Shown here: positions 26,308 to 34,944 of the stretch, piece by piece | Numbering within the stretch: the first letter of the stretch is position 1 | Layout of the letters: each line of letters begins with the position of its first letter | Assembly: GCA_052061695.1 (NCBI GenBank) | Contig: JBPZEY010000006.1 | Strand: one strand, 5' to 3' | DNA from: Alkalicoccus luteus | GTDB taxonomy: Bacteria > Bacillota > Bacilli > Bacillales > Salisediminibacteriaceae | Length of the DNA stretch: 64,000 bases | Program-made: the position numbers and the translations under genes | The notes under the pieces: model-generated | Told to the model about the DNA's origin: nothing | The model's input: the letters and a program-made list of their open reading frames with translations, nothing else | Database searches by the model: none

Positions 26308-27012
26308 GTGAACGAACAGCATTTATCCAAGCGGCTGGAGAAAGTCGCAGAATATGTCCTGCATGAAGGAACAATTGCAGATATTGGTTCAGATCATGCG
26401 TACTTGCCTGTGTACCTCGTAGGAAACGGGATTTGTGAATATGCAATAGCAGGAGAAGTGAACGAAGGCCCTCTTGCTTCTGCGAGAGAAAAGATTATGC
26501 AGAATCAGCTTCAGGATAAGGTAGAAGCTAGACTGGGGAACGGACTAGAGGTTTTAGAGGGGCGCAAAGCAGATACAGTCGTAGTTGCAGGAATGGGCGG
26601 ACCGTTAATCGCTGATATTCTGGAAAACGGCCAAGCCTATCTCCCGGATGTAAAGCGGCTTGTTCTTCAGCCGAATATTGCCTCAGATCACGTACGGCGC
26701 TGGCTGTATAAAAACGGCTGGTCGCTGATCGAAGAAGCAGCTGTTGAAGAGGATGGGCATGTTTACGAAGTGCTCTGTGCGGACCGGTCCGGCGTTAACC
26801 CATACAGTAAGGACGACCTGGAAAAGCAGATGTGGCTGGGTCCGTATTTAATAAAACAGCGTAATGAAGCCTTTATGAATAAATGGAAAAAAGAATACGA
26901 TCAGCTGCAACGAATTAAGGCACAGCTGCAGATGGCAGAAAATGCACGGACCGAAGACCGGCAGAAAGAAATGACACAGAAGCTAAACTGGCTGGAGGAG
27001 GTATTGGGATGA
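26308..27012 (+). CDS. trmK: tRNA (adenine22-N1)-methyltransferase
   Basis: SAM-dependent enzyme (234 residues) that makes m1A22 in bacterial tRNAs. The SAM motif IADIGSDHAYLPVYLV and AGMGGPLIADIL identify the TrmK family, and a coiled-coil C-terminal region follows. Three in-frame starts are possible (GTG at 26299, 26305, 26308); AAGGTGA upstream and the family start MNEQHLSKRL favour 26308. The stop overlaps the yqfO start (ATGA). The 200 bases before it contain only the cccA terminator. Confidence 0.93.
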   Translation: MNEQHLSKRLEKVAEYVLHEGTIADIGSDHAYLPVYLVGNGICEYAIAGEVNEGPLASAREKIMQNQLQDKVEARLGNGLEVLEGRKADTVVVAGMGGPLIADILENGQAYLPDVKRLVLQPNIASDHVRRWLYKNGWSLIEEAAVEEDGHVYEVLCADRSGVNPYSKDDLEKQMWLGPYLIKQRNEAFMNKWKKEYDQLQRIKAQLQMAENARTEDRQKEMTQKLNWLEEVLG

Positions 27013-28127
27013 CGGATGTACATGTTCAGACAGTACTGCAGTTTATGGAACAGCATGCTCCAAAACGATTAGCAGTCGAAGGAGATCCAATTGGTCTTCA
27101 AATTGGCTCTGTCAAAAAAAGAGCATCGAAAATCATGATAACATTAGATGTCTTGGAACCGGTTGTAGATGAGGCTGTAGCAAATGGTGTAGATATGATT
27201 ATTGCGCATCACCCGCTTCTGTTCCGTCCCCTCAAGCAGCTGAACACGGATACGTCCTATGGCAGGGCGGTGGAAAAGCTGATTAAGCACGATATTACCG
27301 TTTTTGCTGCTCACACGAATCTCGATGTGGCAGAGGGTGGCGTTAATGACATGATGGCTGACGCCCTCGGAATACGTGATACGGAAGCGCTGGCTCCCGT
27401 AACCGAAGAGAAATTCAAAAAAATGGTCGTCTTTGTTCCGCACGATCACGCGGATGCAGTGAGAAATGCGCTTGGTCAAGCTGGTGCCGGTCATATCGGC
27501 GACTACAGCCACTGTTCGTTCTCAACAGAGGGCAAAGGAGCCTTTATCCCGGGAAGCGGCGCGAATCCATATATTGGTACGAAGGGAAGGATGGAGCGGC
27601 CCGAAGAGGAACGAATCGAAACGATCTTCCCGGCATCATTAGAACGGAAGGTAATTCGGGCGATGCTGGATGCGCATCCGTACGAAGAAGCAGCCTACGA
27701 TATTTATTCACTTGATAATCCAGGCAGGACCTACGGATTAGGCCGGATTGGAAAGTTGGATCAATCGGTATCGCTTCGGGAATTTACAGAGCGTGTAAAA
27801 GAAGCGTTTGGGGTTAATGGAGTCAGGGTTGTAGGCGATTTAGATAAAACGATTACAAAGGCAGCTGTGTTAGGCGGAGACGGCAATAAATATACGATGC
27901 ACGCGCTTCGTCAAGGAGCAGACGTATACGTAACAGGTGATCTTTATTTCCACGTGGCTCATGATGCCTGGATGGAAGGACTGACAATGATTGATCCTGG
28001 CCATCATGTTGAACAGATCATGAAACAGGCGCTTGCTGAACAGCTTTCGTCTTGGCTTAGAGATCAGAAAAGCACGACAGAGGTCATTGTGTCAGAAATA
28101 AATACGGATCCTTTCCAGTTTATGTAG
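27009..28127 (+). CDS. yqfO: Nif3-like dinuclear metal centre protein
   Basis: Nif3/GTP cyclohydrolase I type 2-like protein (372 residues). The two Nif3 halves with HHPLLF, TNLD and the C-terminal GDLYFHVAHDA supply the His/Asp/Glu ligands of a dinuclear metal site, and the middle contains a CutA-like PII insert, as in Bacillus YqfO. Physiological function is not settled. It is coupled to trmK by a 4-base overlap. Confidence 0.93.
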   Translation: MTDVHVQTVLQFMEQHAPKRLAVEGDPIGLQIGSVKKRASKIMITLDVLEPVVDEAVANGVDMIIAHHPLLFRPLKQLNTDTSYGRAVEKLIKHDITVFAAHTNLDVAEGGVNDMMADALGIRDTEALAPVTEEKFKKMVVFVPHDHADAVRNALGQAGAGHIGDYSHCSFSTEGKGAFIPGSGANPYIGTKGRMERPEEERIETIFPASLERKVIRAMLDAHPYEEAAYDIYSLDNPGRTYGLGRIGKLDQSVSLREFTERVKEAFGVNGVRVVGDLDKTITKAAVLGGDGNKYTMHALRQGADVYVTGDLYFHVAHDAWMEGLTMIDPGHHVEQIMKQALAEQLSSWLRDQKSTTEVIVSEINTDPFQFM

Positions 28128-28131
28128 TCGA

Positions 28132-28165
28132 AAAGCCCGAAGACAAAGTGTCTTCGGGCTTTCTT
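28132..28165. terminator. Bidirectional terminator between yqfO and ispH
   Basis: A perfect 14-bp stem AAAGCCCGAAGACA / TGTCTTCGGGCTTT with a 3-base loop lies between convergent genes. T-rich ends occur on both strands, so it can serve both. Confidence 0.9.
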
Positions 28166-28175
28166 AAATGGATTC

Positions 28176-29132
28176 TTATTTTCCAGCAGTCCGTTTTTTT
28201 CGGATTTTCGGCAGGATTTTAGAAAGTTTTACGGTGCTGGTCGTATCCCACGTATGTGGGTCGTCTTCATCAAACTGATCTAAAAATTTGATGACTTCTT
28301 TTGTAATCAGGGTAGGGGTGCTGGCCCCTGCTGTGACTGCGACTTTATTGATGCCTTTCAGCCATTCCAGATTAATATCGTTTACGTTGCTGATCCGGTA
28401 AGCCTCTGTACCGGCTACTTCTTTTGATACTTGTGCAAGCCGGTTCGAGTTATTGCTTTTTGGGTCCCCGACAACAAGAAGAAGATCAGCTTCTCCTGCT
28501 TGTTCGGAAACGGCTTCCTGACGAACTTGAGTCGCGTTACAAATTTCATTATGAATCTCAGCGTGCGGATACCGGTTATGAGCGGCTTCGATCAAATGGC
28601 GGACATCCCACTGACTCATTGTCGTCTGATTAGTAATAATGATTTTTTCGGAATCAATCTGCAACGTTTCAACATCATCCATGTTTTCCACCAGGTGGAC
28701 GATATCAGGTGCAACACCGATTGCTCCCTCAGGCTCCGGATGGCCGCGCTTGCCGATATAAATAAATTCATATCCCTGGTCTTTTCTGCCGCGGATTAAA
28801 TCGTGGGTAACCGTTACATCCGGGCACGTAGCATCAATTGTTTTAAGGCCTTTGTCGGCAGCAAGTTTGCGAACCTCAGGCGATACGCCGTGAGCGGTAA
28901 AGATTACCGTTCCCTTTTCGACCTTTTTAAGTATGTCAAGACGGTTAGGTCCGTCGAGCGTGATCACACCATCTTCTTCAAATGCATCTGTCACGTGCTT
29001 ATTATGCACGATCATGCCTAAAATATAAATAGGACGCGGCAGATTTGGGTCTGCAGCTGCCTCTTTTGCCATCACCATCGCATCTACTACACCGTAGCAG
29101 TAACCTCGAGGTGAGATTTTCATAACTTCCAT
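28176..29132 (-). CDS. ispH: 4-hydroxy-3-methylbut-2-enyl diphosphate reductase
   Basis: Iron-sulfur enzyme (318 residues) of the last step of the MEP isoprenoid pathway, yielding IPP and DMAPP. Cluster cysteines are C12 (GYCYG), C103 (ATCPDV) and C198 (CNATQ). GGAGGAGGAG precedes the start; M4 is an alternative. A sigma-A promoter lies upstream on the minus strand. ispG, the preceding step, is also in this window at about 43 kb. Confidence 0.97.
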   Translation of the reverse strand: MEVMKISPRGYCYGVVDAMVMAKEAAADPNLPRPIYILGMIVHNKHVTDAFEEDGVITLDGPNRLDILKKVEKGTVIFTAHGVSPEVRKLAADKGLKTIDATCPDVTVTHDLIRGRKDQGYEFIYIGKRGHPEPEGAIGVAPDIVHLVENMDDVETLQIDSEKIIITNQTTMSQWDVRHLIEAAHNRYPHAEIHNEICNATQVRQEAVSEQAGEADLLLVVGDPKSNNSNRLAQVSKEVAGTEAYRISNVNDINLEWLKGINKVAVTAGASTPTLITKEVIKFLDQFDEDDPHTWDTTSTVKLSKILPKIRKKRTAGK

Positions 29133-29173
29133 TGGCGGTACTCCTCCTCCGGTATAACTTCGTACTGCACCCT

Positions 29174-29202
29174 ATTATAATACGAGAGGGCTTCCCTGAC
29201 AA
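29174..29202 (-). promoter_or_regulatory. Sigma-A promoter for ispH
   Basis: On the minus strand TTGTCA (29202-29197) and TATAAT (29179-29174) are 17 bases apart, 42 bases before the ispH start. Confidence 0.75.
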
Positions 29203-29217
29203 ACACCGAGATGGAGA

Positions 29218-29712
29218 TTACAGCCGCTCTTTCAATAACGTGTCCATTGGGCTGTCGAGCATAAGAGCTGCTTCTGTTTCCGATGCGTCGTGTACCAGCA
29301 TCAGTTCGCTGATCAACAGCTTTCTTGAAAGCTCCAAGCTTTTTTTCTCCTGCATATGAAGCTTTTGGTGAATTGTCTTTTTACACGTCAATTCGAAAAA
29401 GACGTCTGCACAATCATCCATGGAGCCGGAACGAAGGCGCTCATCCTGACGTCCTGATGGTTTGGGAAATTCGTTGACGGGATCGCGTTCTGAAAGAGAA
29501 GCGAGCAGGGAGCTGCATTCCGTCTGAGTATTCGCAGGTCGCAGTCCGGATTCCTGAATCGTTTTCTCCGGAAGACTGAGCGTAATTTTTTGAAGAGGAA
29601 AGAAAATGACAAAGTAGAACTGTTCTTCGTCGAGAATTGTTTTTCTGGATACGTCTTTAACTTTTCCCGCACCGTGGCCCGGGTAGACAACGTTATCACC
29701 AACTGTAAACAT
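29218..29712 (-). CDS. CarD-family transcriptional regulator
   Basis: CarD/CdnL-type protein (164 residues). The N-terminal Tudor-like RNA polymerase-interaction domain begins MFTVGDNVVYPGHGAGKV, and a helical C-terminal domain follows with KKSLELSRKLLISELMLVHD. Such proteins bind RNAP beta and modulate promoter opening. The frame extends to 29754, but GGAGGAA lies just before the ATG at 29712, giving the family start. It is upstream of, and on the same strand as, ispH. Confidence 0.88.
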   Translation of the reverse strand: MFTVGDNVVYPGHGAGKVKDVSRKTILDEEQFYFVIFFPLQKITLSLPEKTIQESGLRPANTQTECSSLLASLSERDPVNEFPKPSGRQDERLRSGSMDDCADVFFELTCKKTIHQKLHMQEKKSLELSRKLLISELMLVHDASETEAALMLDSPMDTLLKERL

Positions 29713-29858
29713 CAGCGTTCCTCCATTCTTTCCATAGTGCTTTAAGTTTATCATATAATGGTAAAAAGCACACGAAAACCTATAGTCCCGAGCTGAGAAT
29801 CGTGCTAAAATAAACTGTTAGGTTAGAAACGGCTATACAAAGCAAAGGATGATAGAAC

Positions 29859-31163
29859 ATGACAGGTCATAATTTCGAACGGTTTCAGCTGAGAGCGGAA
29901 CTGATTGATGGATTAAAAAAGAAGGATATTTCTCAGCCAACAGAAATTCAGGAACGGCTTATTCCGTCTATTCTGCGAGGCCAGGACGTGATCGGAAAAT
30001 CACAGACAGGAACCGGAAAAACGCTTGCTTTTCTGCTTCCTATTTTGACAAACGTCGATCCCGCAGAAAAAAAGACGCAGTATATTATAACAGCACCAAC
30101 ACGTGAACTCGCTTCCCAGTTATACGGAGTATTACAGGATTTCGCGCCTGAAAACGTGACTTCCCTGCTGGTGACAGGCGGAACGGACCGGGTTCGAATG
30201 CTGGATAAAGTAGCAGGAGGTCAGCATATTATCGTTGGCACCCCGGGAAGAGTGCTCGACATGATCCGCGAACAGGCGTTGAAGACAGACACCGTGAAGG
30301 GATTTGTCGTCGATGAAGCGGATCAAATGCTCGAACTTGGCTTTTTAGAAGAAGTGAACGGGATTGCTGCTTCTCTGCATGAGAATACGCAGCTGATGGT
30401 CTTTTCTGCAACCATTCCGGAAAGCCTTATGCCTTTTCTCAAAAAGTACATGAGCCAGCCTAAGCAGATTGAAGTGAAGCCGAAAGAGCTTTCCCCGGAA
30501 AACCTTGTGCATTGGCTGATCAGCGATAAGGATCGTCCAAAAGAAGAGGTGATCGTTAAGCTTACAGAGCGGATAAACCCGTTTCTTGCTATTGTATTCT
30601 GTAATACGAAAGAGACAGCAGATGCGATTTACTCCGTGCTGCTTGATAAGGGACTGAACGTCGACCTTCTGCACGGCGGAATTGCGCCGAGGAAGCGGAA
30701 AAAGGTGCTGAAACGACTGCAGGAGGCGGATGTACAGTACCTGGTAGCAACAGACCTCATTGCAAGAGGCATTGATATCACGGGAGTCAGCCATATTATT
30801 AACGCTGAAATTCCTACAGAACTTGATTATTACATTCACAGATCCGGACGAACTGCGAGAGCAGGGTGGGACGGGCTTAGTATCACGCTCTTCAGCAGAA
30901 GCGATGAAGCATCAATTGCGAAGCTGAGGCAAAAAGGCATTACATTTGAGTACAAAGAGTGGAAACAGGGCAGCTGGGTTACGGTGGAGCGCCGTTCGGA
31001 TAACCGGCCTTCCAAGCAGGCGCCGATGCCAATGAAGCGCAAGAGTACGAAGGTAAAGCCTGCCTATAAGAAAAAAGCTCGTGCTAAAGCAGAGCGTGAG
31101 CACAAGCGGAAACGCAGAATTGAACGCCGCAGTACAGCGAAAGAATCCCGCGGCCGCAAGTAA
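29859..31163 (+). CDS. cshB: DEAD-box RNA helicase CshB
   Basis: ATP-dependent RNA helicase (434 residues) active in cold adaptation and RNA/ribosome metabolism. Q motif (SQPTEIQERLIP), Walker A SQTGTGKT, PTRELA, DEADQM, SAT and HRSGRTARAG are in order, followed by a Lys/Arg-rich tail (about 385-434). Position between ispH and nfo matches B. subtilis yqfR. The stop overlaps an unused ATG; nfo starts 23 bases later. Confidence 0.95.
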   Translation: MTGHNFERFQLRAELIDGLKKKDISQPTEIQERLIPSILRGQDVIGKSQTGTGKTLAFLLPILTNVDPAEKKTQYIITAPTRELASQLYGVLQDFAPENVTSLLVTGGTDRVRMLDKVAGGQHIIVGTPGRVLDMIREQALKTDTVKGFVVDEADQMLELGFLEEVNGIAASLHENTQLMVFSATIPESLMPFLKKYMSQPKQIEVKPKELSPENLVHWLISDKDRPKEEVIVKLTERINPFLAIVFCNTKETADAIYSVLLDKGLNVDLLHGGIAPRKRKKVLKRLQEADVQYLVATDLIARGIDITGVSHIINAEIPTELDYYIHRSGRTARAGWDGLSITLFSRSDEASIAKLRQKGITFEYKEWKQGSWVTVERRSDNRPSKQAPMPMKRKSTKVKPAYKKKARAKAEREHKRKRRIERRSTAKESRGRK

Positions 31164-31186
31164 TGAACGCAAGGGAGGACAACACG

Positions 31187-32077
31187 TTGCTAATTGGATC
31201 ACATGTATCAATGAATGGGAAGAAAATGCTCCAGGGAGCAAGCGAAGAAGCAGCTTCCTACGGTGCTTCAACGTTTATGATTTATACCGGAGCACCGCAA
31301 AATACTCGCCGAAAGCCGATCGAAGAGTTAAATATTGAGGCGGGGAGCCTTCATATGGAAGAAAACGGCATGTCCAACATTGTCGTGCATGCTCCTTATA
31401 TTATTAATATTGCAAATACAGTAAAGCCAGAAACCTTTCAACTGGGGGTCGATTTTTTACGAAGTGAAATTGACCGTACAGAGGCACTGGGCTCTCGACA
31501 AATTGTGCTTCACCCGGGAGCGCATGTCGGCGCAGGCGCTGAGGCGGGCATTCAGAAAATTATTGAAGGACTTAATGAAGTGATTAATCCGGATCAAGAC
31601 GTACAGATTGCACTTGAAACGATGGCTGGCAAAGGGTCTGAATGCGGCCGTACCTTTGAGGAATTAGCTGCGATTATGGATGGAGTCACGCATAACGAAA
31701 AACTGTCCGTATGCTTTGATACGTGCCATGTACATGATGCAGGATATGATCTTGTTCATGATCTCGACGGCGTACTGGAAAAGTTTGACCGCACCGTCGG
31801 ACTGGACAGAATCAAAGTCGTTCACGTCAACGACAGTAAAAATGAGCGTGGAGCCGGCAAAGACCGTCACGAAAACATTGGATTCGGGCATATAGGGTTT
31901 GATGCGCTGGAACGGATTATCTATCACGATGTGTTCAGCACTGTCCCGAAAATTCTTGAAACGCCATACGTTGGTGAAGACAAGAAAAATAAAAAAGCTC
32001 CGTATAAGCATGAAATCGATATGATTAAAAATCGTCAGTTTGACAGCTCGCTGAAGGATAAGATTCAACAGCTTTAA
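31187..32077 (+). CDS. nfo: Endonuclease IV (AP endonuclease)
   Basis: Zinc-dependent TIM-barrel AP endonuclease (296 residues) that cleaves DNA at abasic sites in base excision repair. Metal ligands are seen in HPGAHVGAG, DTCHVHDAGYD and HVNDSKNERGAGKDRHENIG. The frame opens at 31163, but the TTG at 31187 has AGGGAGGA 7 bases upstream and gives the family start MLIGSHVSMNGKKML, so TTG is used. It forms a unit with cshB and ends at a terminator. Confidence 0.95.
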   Translation: MLIGSHVSMNGKKMLQGASEEAASYGASTFMIYTGAPQNTRRKPIEELNIEAGSLHMEENGMSNIVVHAPYIINIANTVKPETFQLGVDFLRSEIDRTEALGSRQIVLHPGAHVGAGAEAGIQKIIEGLNEVINPDQDVQIALETMAGKGSECGRTFEELAAIMDGVTHNEKLSVCFDTCHVHDAGYDLVHDLDGVLEKFDRTVGLDRIKVVHVNDSKNERGAGKDRHENIGFGHIGFDALERIIYHDVFSTVPKILETPYVGEDKKNKKAPYKHEIDMIKNRQFDSSLKDKIQQL

Positions 32078-32089
32078 CTGGAAATGTGT

Positions 32090-32121
32090 TCCGTCTGTTC
32101 AAACGAGCAGACGGATTTTTT
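32090..32121 (+). terminator. Terminator after nfo
   Basis: TCCGTCTG at 32090-32097 pairs with CAGACGGA at 32108-32115, followed by TTTTTT. Confidence 0.85.
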
Positions 32122-32212
32122 AAAGTTACAGAAGAAAAAGGCTGTCCAGCCAGACATATTCGGAACCCTTATCAAGGCTGATTAACTGCTGCATTCAAAC
32201 GGGAAAGATCGA

Positions 32213-32241
32213 TTGCATCTAGCTCTCTTCTGCCTTATAAT
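32213..32241 (+). promoter_or_regulatory. Sigma-A promoter for the Mn ABC operon
   Basis: TTGCAT at 32213-32218 and TATAAT at 32236-32241 are 17 bases apart. Transcription would start near 32248, just before the MntR-like operator. Confidence 0.7.
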
Positions 32242-32257
32242 TGAGTTATGATAAAAA

Positions 32258-32276
32258 AGTTTCCTTAGTGCAACTT
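32258..32276 (-). promoter_or_regulatory. MntR-like operator
   Basis: Read on the minus strand the site is AAGTTGCACTAAGGAAACT. Against the MntR box of B. subtilis as I recall it (AATTTGCMTTRRGGAAACT) it matches 17 of 19 positions. It lies 10-30 bases after the predicted transcription start, where binding of manganese-loaded MntR would block transcription. Confidence 0.75.
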
Positions 32277-32304
32277 TTAGGGACTCGTACAGGAGGTGCT
32301 GCAA

Positions 32305-33057
32305 ATGCAAAACACAATTTCAGTAAAAGACCTCTCCGTTCATTATTACGGAAAACAGGCGCTGGATCACATTTCGTTTGAAATCGGCGCAGGTCGTATT
32401 ATCGGAATCGTCGGACCAAACGGAGCTGGCAAATCTACATTAATGAAATCCATGCTGGGACTGGAAAAATACAGTGGAACCGTAGAGTTTTCCGGAGATG
32501 CGGTGGACAAACACCGCAGCAATATAGCCTACGTGCCTCAACGATCAGATATTGACTGGGACTTTCCCGTACTTGTCAAGGATGTGGTGACAATGGGACG
32601 TTTCGTTCATGTACCGTGGTACCGGAGGCTCGCGCAGTCAGATAAAAAAAAGGCGCTTGAAGCACTTGCCCAGGTCGGAATGGAGCAGTTTGCCGGCAGA
32701 CAGATTGGAGAACTGTCCGGCGGTCAGCAGCAGCGAGTATTTATCGCGAGAGCGCTGGCTCAAAATGCAGACTACTTTTTCCTCGATGAACCGTTTGTCG
32801 GCATCGATATGAATTCAGAAAAGATCATTGTCAGTCTCTTGAAAAAATTAAAAAATGAAGGAAAAACGATCTTTGTCGTTCATCACGATTTAAGTAAAGT
32901 AGAAACATATTTCGATGAGCTGATTTTGCTTAACGAACGATTAATTGCAGCAGGACCTGTTCGTGAATCCTTCCGGGCAGAGACCATTAAAGCTGCTTAT
33001 GGAGATCATGCTGCGGTTCTGCAGTCTGATAAAGAAATGGTGGTTGTTGGACCATGA
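32305..33057 (+). CDS. mntB: Manganese ABC transporter, ATP-binding protein
   Basis: ABC ATPase (250 residues) of the metal-uptake (MZT) family. Walker A GPNGAGKST, signature LSGGQQQR and Walker B YFFLDEP are intact. IAYVPQRSDIDWDFPV is characteristic of manganese/iron rather than zinc members. The frame opens with GTG at 32296, but AGGAGGTG 6 bases before the ATG at 32305 sets the start. The permease overlaps by 4 bases. No substrate-binding protein gene is adjacent. Confidence 0.9.
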   Translation: MQNTISVKDLSVHYYGKQALDHISFEIGAGRIIGIVGPNGAGKSTLMKSMLGLEKYSGTVEFSGDAVDKHRSNIAYVPQRSDIDWDFPVLVKDVVTMGRFVHVPWYRRLAQSDKKKALEALAQVGMEQFAGRQIGELSGGQQQRVFIARALAQNADYFFLDEPFVGIDMNSEKIIVSLLKKLKNEGKTIFVVHHDLSKVETYFDELILLNERLIAAGPVRESFRAETIKAAYGDHAAVLQSDKEMVVVGP

Positions 33058-33938
33058 TCAATGAAATCAGCATGTTTATTCAGCAGGTTGCTCAATATCC
33101 GTACCTCCAGAATGCATTATTTACCTCGATTCTTGTAGGGATCATCTGCGGTGTAACAGGATGTTTTATCATTTTGAGGGGAATGGCCCTGATGGGAGAT
33201 GCTATTTCCCATGCCGTTCTGCCGGGTGTGGTATTTTCATACATGCTCGGGACAAGCATGTTTATCGGCGCATTTATTACAGGGGTAGCAACGGCCCTCG
33301 CTATTGGTTTCGTTTCGAGAAACAGCCGAATTAAAGACGATGCCTCTATCGGTATTTTATTTACAGCCATGTTCGCACTCGGAATCGTCGTCATGACATC
33401 ATTGAGGGGCACTTCTGTTGATTTAATGCACTATCTGTTTGGTAATGTTCTCGCAGTATCGTCAGCTAATTTCTATACAACTCTTGCTATCGGAGCCGTC
33501 GTACTGGTCAGCATTGTTATTTTTTACAGACCGCTGCTGTTAAGCACGTTTGATGAAACGATGGCGAGGGCAGCAGGATTTCCTGTAAAGCGGATCCACT
33601 ACATGTTTATGTTTCTGTTATCACTCGTCACGGTTGCCTCCTTGCAAACAGTCGGTATTATACTGGTTGTAGCTATGCTGATCACTCCCGGGGCTACTGC
33701 GTATTTGCTCACTGACCGTTTCCCGGTCATGATTGCCTTGTCGGCTATGTTCGGTGTTCTATCGTCGGTCATCGGCCTTTTCGCCTCGGTCGTCTACGAC
33801 GTAGCTTCCGGCGGATCAATTGTGCTTGCAGCTTCCTGCTTCTTTGCCCTGGCGTTCTTTTTTGCACCAAAGAGAGGGTATCTCGTCCGGCTGCTTAGAC
33901 GCCCAGGTACCGGGAATGAAGCAGGAATGACTTCATAA
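33054..33938 (+). CDS. mntC: Manganese ABC transporter, permease
   Basis: ABC-3 family permease (294 residues) with about eight to nine membrane helices; GMALMGDAISHAVLPGVV is the conserved cytoplasmic loop that contacts the ATPase. It is translated in overlap with mntB. The expected lipoprotein receptor (MntA) and a second permease (MntD) are not present here, so the receptor must be encoded elsewhere or be lost. Metal specificity is inferred from the ATPase and the MntR-like operator. Confidence 0.88.
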   Translation: MINEISMFIQQVAQYPYLQNALFTSILVGIICGVTGCFIILRGMALMGDAISHAVLPGVVFSYMLGTSMFIGAFITGVATALAIGFVSRNSRIKDDASIGILFTAMFALGIVVMTSLRGTSVDLMHYLFGNVLAVSSANFYTTLAIGAVVLVSIVIFYRPLLLSTFDETMARAAGFPVKRIHYMFMFLLSLVTVASLQTVGIILVVAMLITPGATAYLLTDRFPVMIALSAMFGVLSSVIGLFASVVYDVASGGSIVLAASCFFALAFFFAPKRGYLVRLLRRPGTGNEAGMTS

Positions 33939-33948
33939 ACACAATGGC

Positions 33949-33977
33949 TTGCAATTTGTGCCTGCCTTCGTTATCAT
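33949..33977 (+). promoter_or_regulatory. Probable sigma-A promoter for the lytic transglycosylase
   Basis: TTGCAA at 33949-33954 and TATCAT at 33972-33977 are 17 bases apart, 48 bases before the TTG start of the next gene. Confidence 0.55.
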
Positions 33978-34025
33978 GATGCATTGTGCCAGATGATGGT
34001 TGACGAAACGAAGGAGGAACATAGA

Positions 34026-34733
34026 TTGAACCGCTCTTTTTTAACAATGCTTGCTGCGACTATATTTTTAATTGGAACGACTTTTTTACTTGGAAGCGGA
34101 TATATAGAATCGAAACAGGAAGTATCTACGCTGACGAGTTCAGACCGTAAAGCAGGGGAAAGCAAAACGGAACTGGACGAACATTTTCTTTCTTTAGAGG
34201 AAGAAATCAATAAATTGCCTGAAAGGTATGAAGTATCAGGTGCTGTAAATTGGCAGGAAGCTGAAGAAACAGCTGCGCTTTTGTATGAAGACAGCGACGG
34301 AGAGTTTCAAAAGGATTGGGGACTGCTTCTTGCACTTGAAGCAGAGAAGCATGACATCAGTCCACTGCTCGTGTACGAGCTGCTTCGGGTGGAAACAGGT
34401 GATACGTTCGATCCTGATCTCGTAGGGCCGGAAACGAAATATGGCCATGCTTATGGCCTGGCTCAATTTATGGAAAATACGGGGCCGTGGATCGCGGAGA
34501 AAGCGGGACTGCCGTATGAGAGAGAACTCTTGTTTGATCCGCACTATGCGATTCAGCTTTCAGTCACGTACCTCGATTATTTGTATGAGAAATACGGAGA
34601 CTGGGATTATGCACTGACCGCTTACCATCGGGGAATGAGTGGAATGGAAGCTTATGTGGAGGAAAATGGAGATCCTGCAAGCTGGTATGCAGTAGAAATT
34701 CAGGAAGAAGCAGAGCGTACGGCTTCCAGGTAA
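34026..34733 (+). CDS. Membrane-anchored lytic transglycosylase (SLT domain)
   Basis: A 235-residue protein with an N-terminal signal anchor (about 3-23) and an SLT lysozyme-like domain (about 95-215). The catalytic Glu is probably in LRVETGDTFDP, followed by YGHAYGLAQFMENTGPWIA and YLDYLYEKYGDWDYALTAYHRG. It would cleave peptidoglycan glycan strands outside the membrane. The frame opens at 33984, but TTG at 34026 with AAGGAGG 8 bases upstream is the real start. Confidence 0.87.
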   Translation: MNRSFLTMLAATIFLIGTTFLLGSGYIESKQEVSTLTSSDRKAGESKTELDEHFLSLEEEINKLPERYEVSGAVNWQEAEETAALLYEDSDGEFQKDWGLLLALEAEKHDISPLLVYELLRVETGDTFDPDLVGPETKYGHAYGLAQFMENTGPWIAEKAGLPYERELLFDPHYAIQLSVTYLDYLYEKYGDWDYALTAYHRGMSGMEAYVEENGDPASWYAVEIQEEAERTASR

Positions 34734-34885
34734 ATCAGCAGGATCAATTGGATTGTTGAGCAAGTAGAACGTTTAGTTGTTCGATTGTACTCCTTATCCG
34801 CCTCCCGTTCCCACGGCAGGCTGGATAAGCGCAGCAAGCATGTACAGAAATGAATAAATAACAAGCATGATGATTAAACAACCTC

Positions 34886-34925
34886 ACCGGTCAGCCGCAA
34901 TACTGCGGCTGACCGGTCCTTTTTT
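34886..34925 (+). terminator. Terminator downstream of the transglycosylase
   Basis: A perfect 14-bp stem ACCGGTCAGCCGCA / TGCGGCTGACCGGT with a 4-base loop is followed by CC and seven T. It is 150 bases past the stop codon. The bases between (34734-34885) hold no recognisable gene. Confidence 0.85.
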
Positions 34926-34944
34926 ACAATCGGAACGCCAGTGG

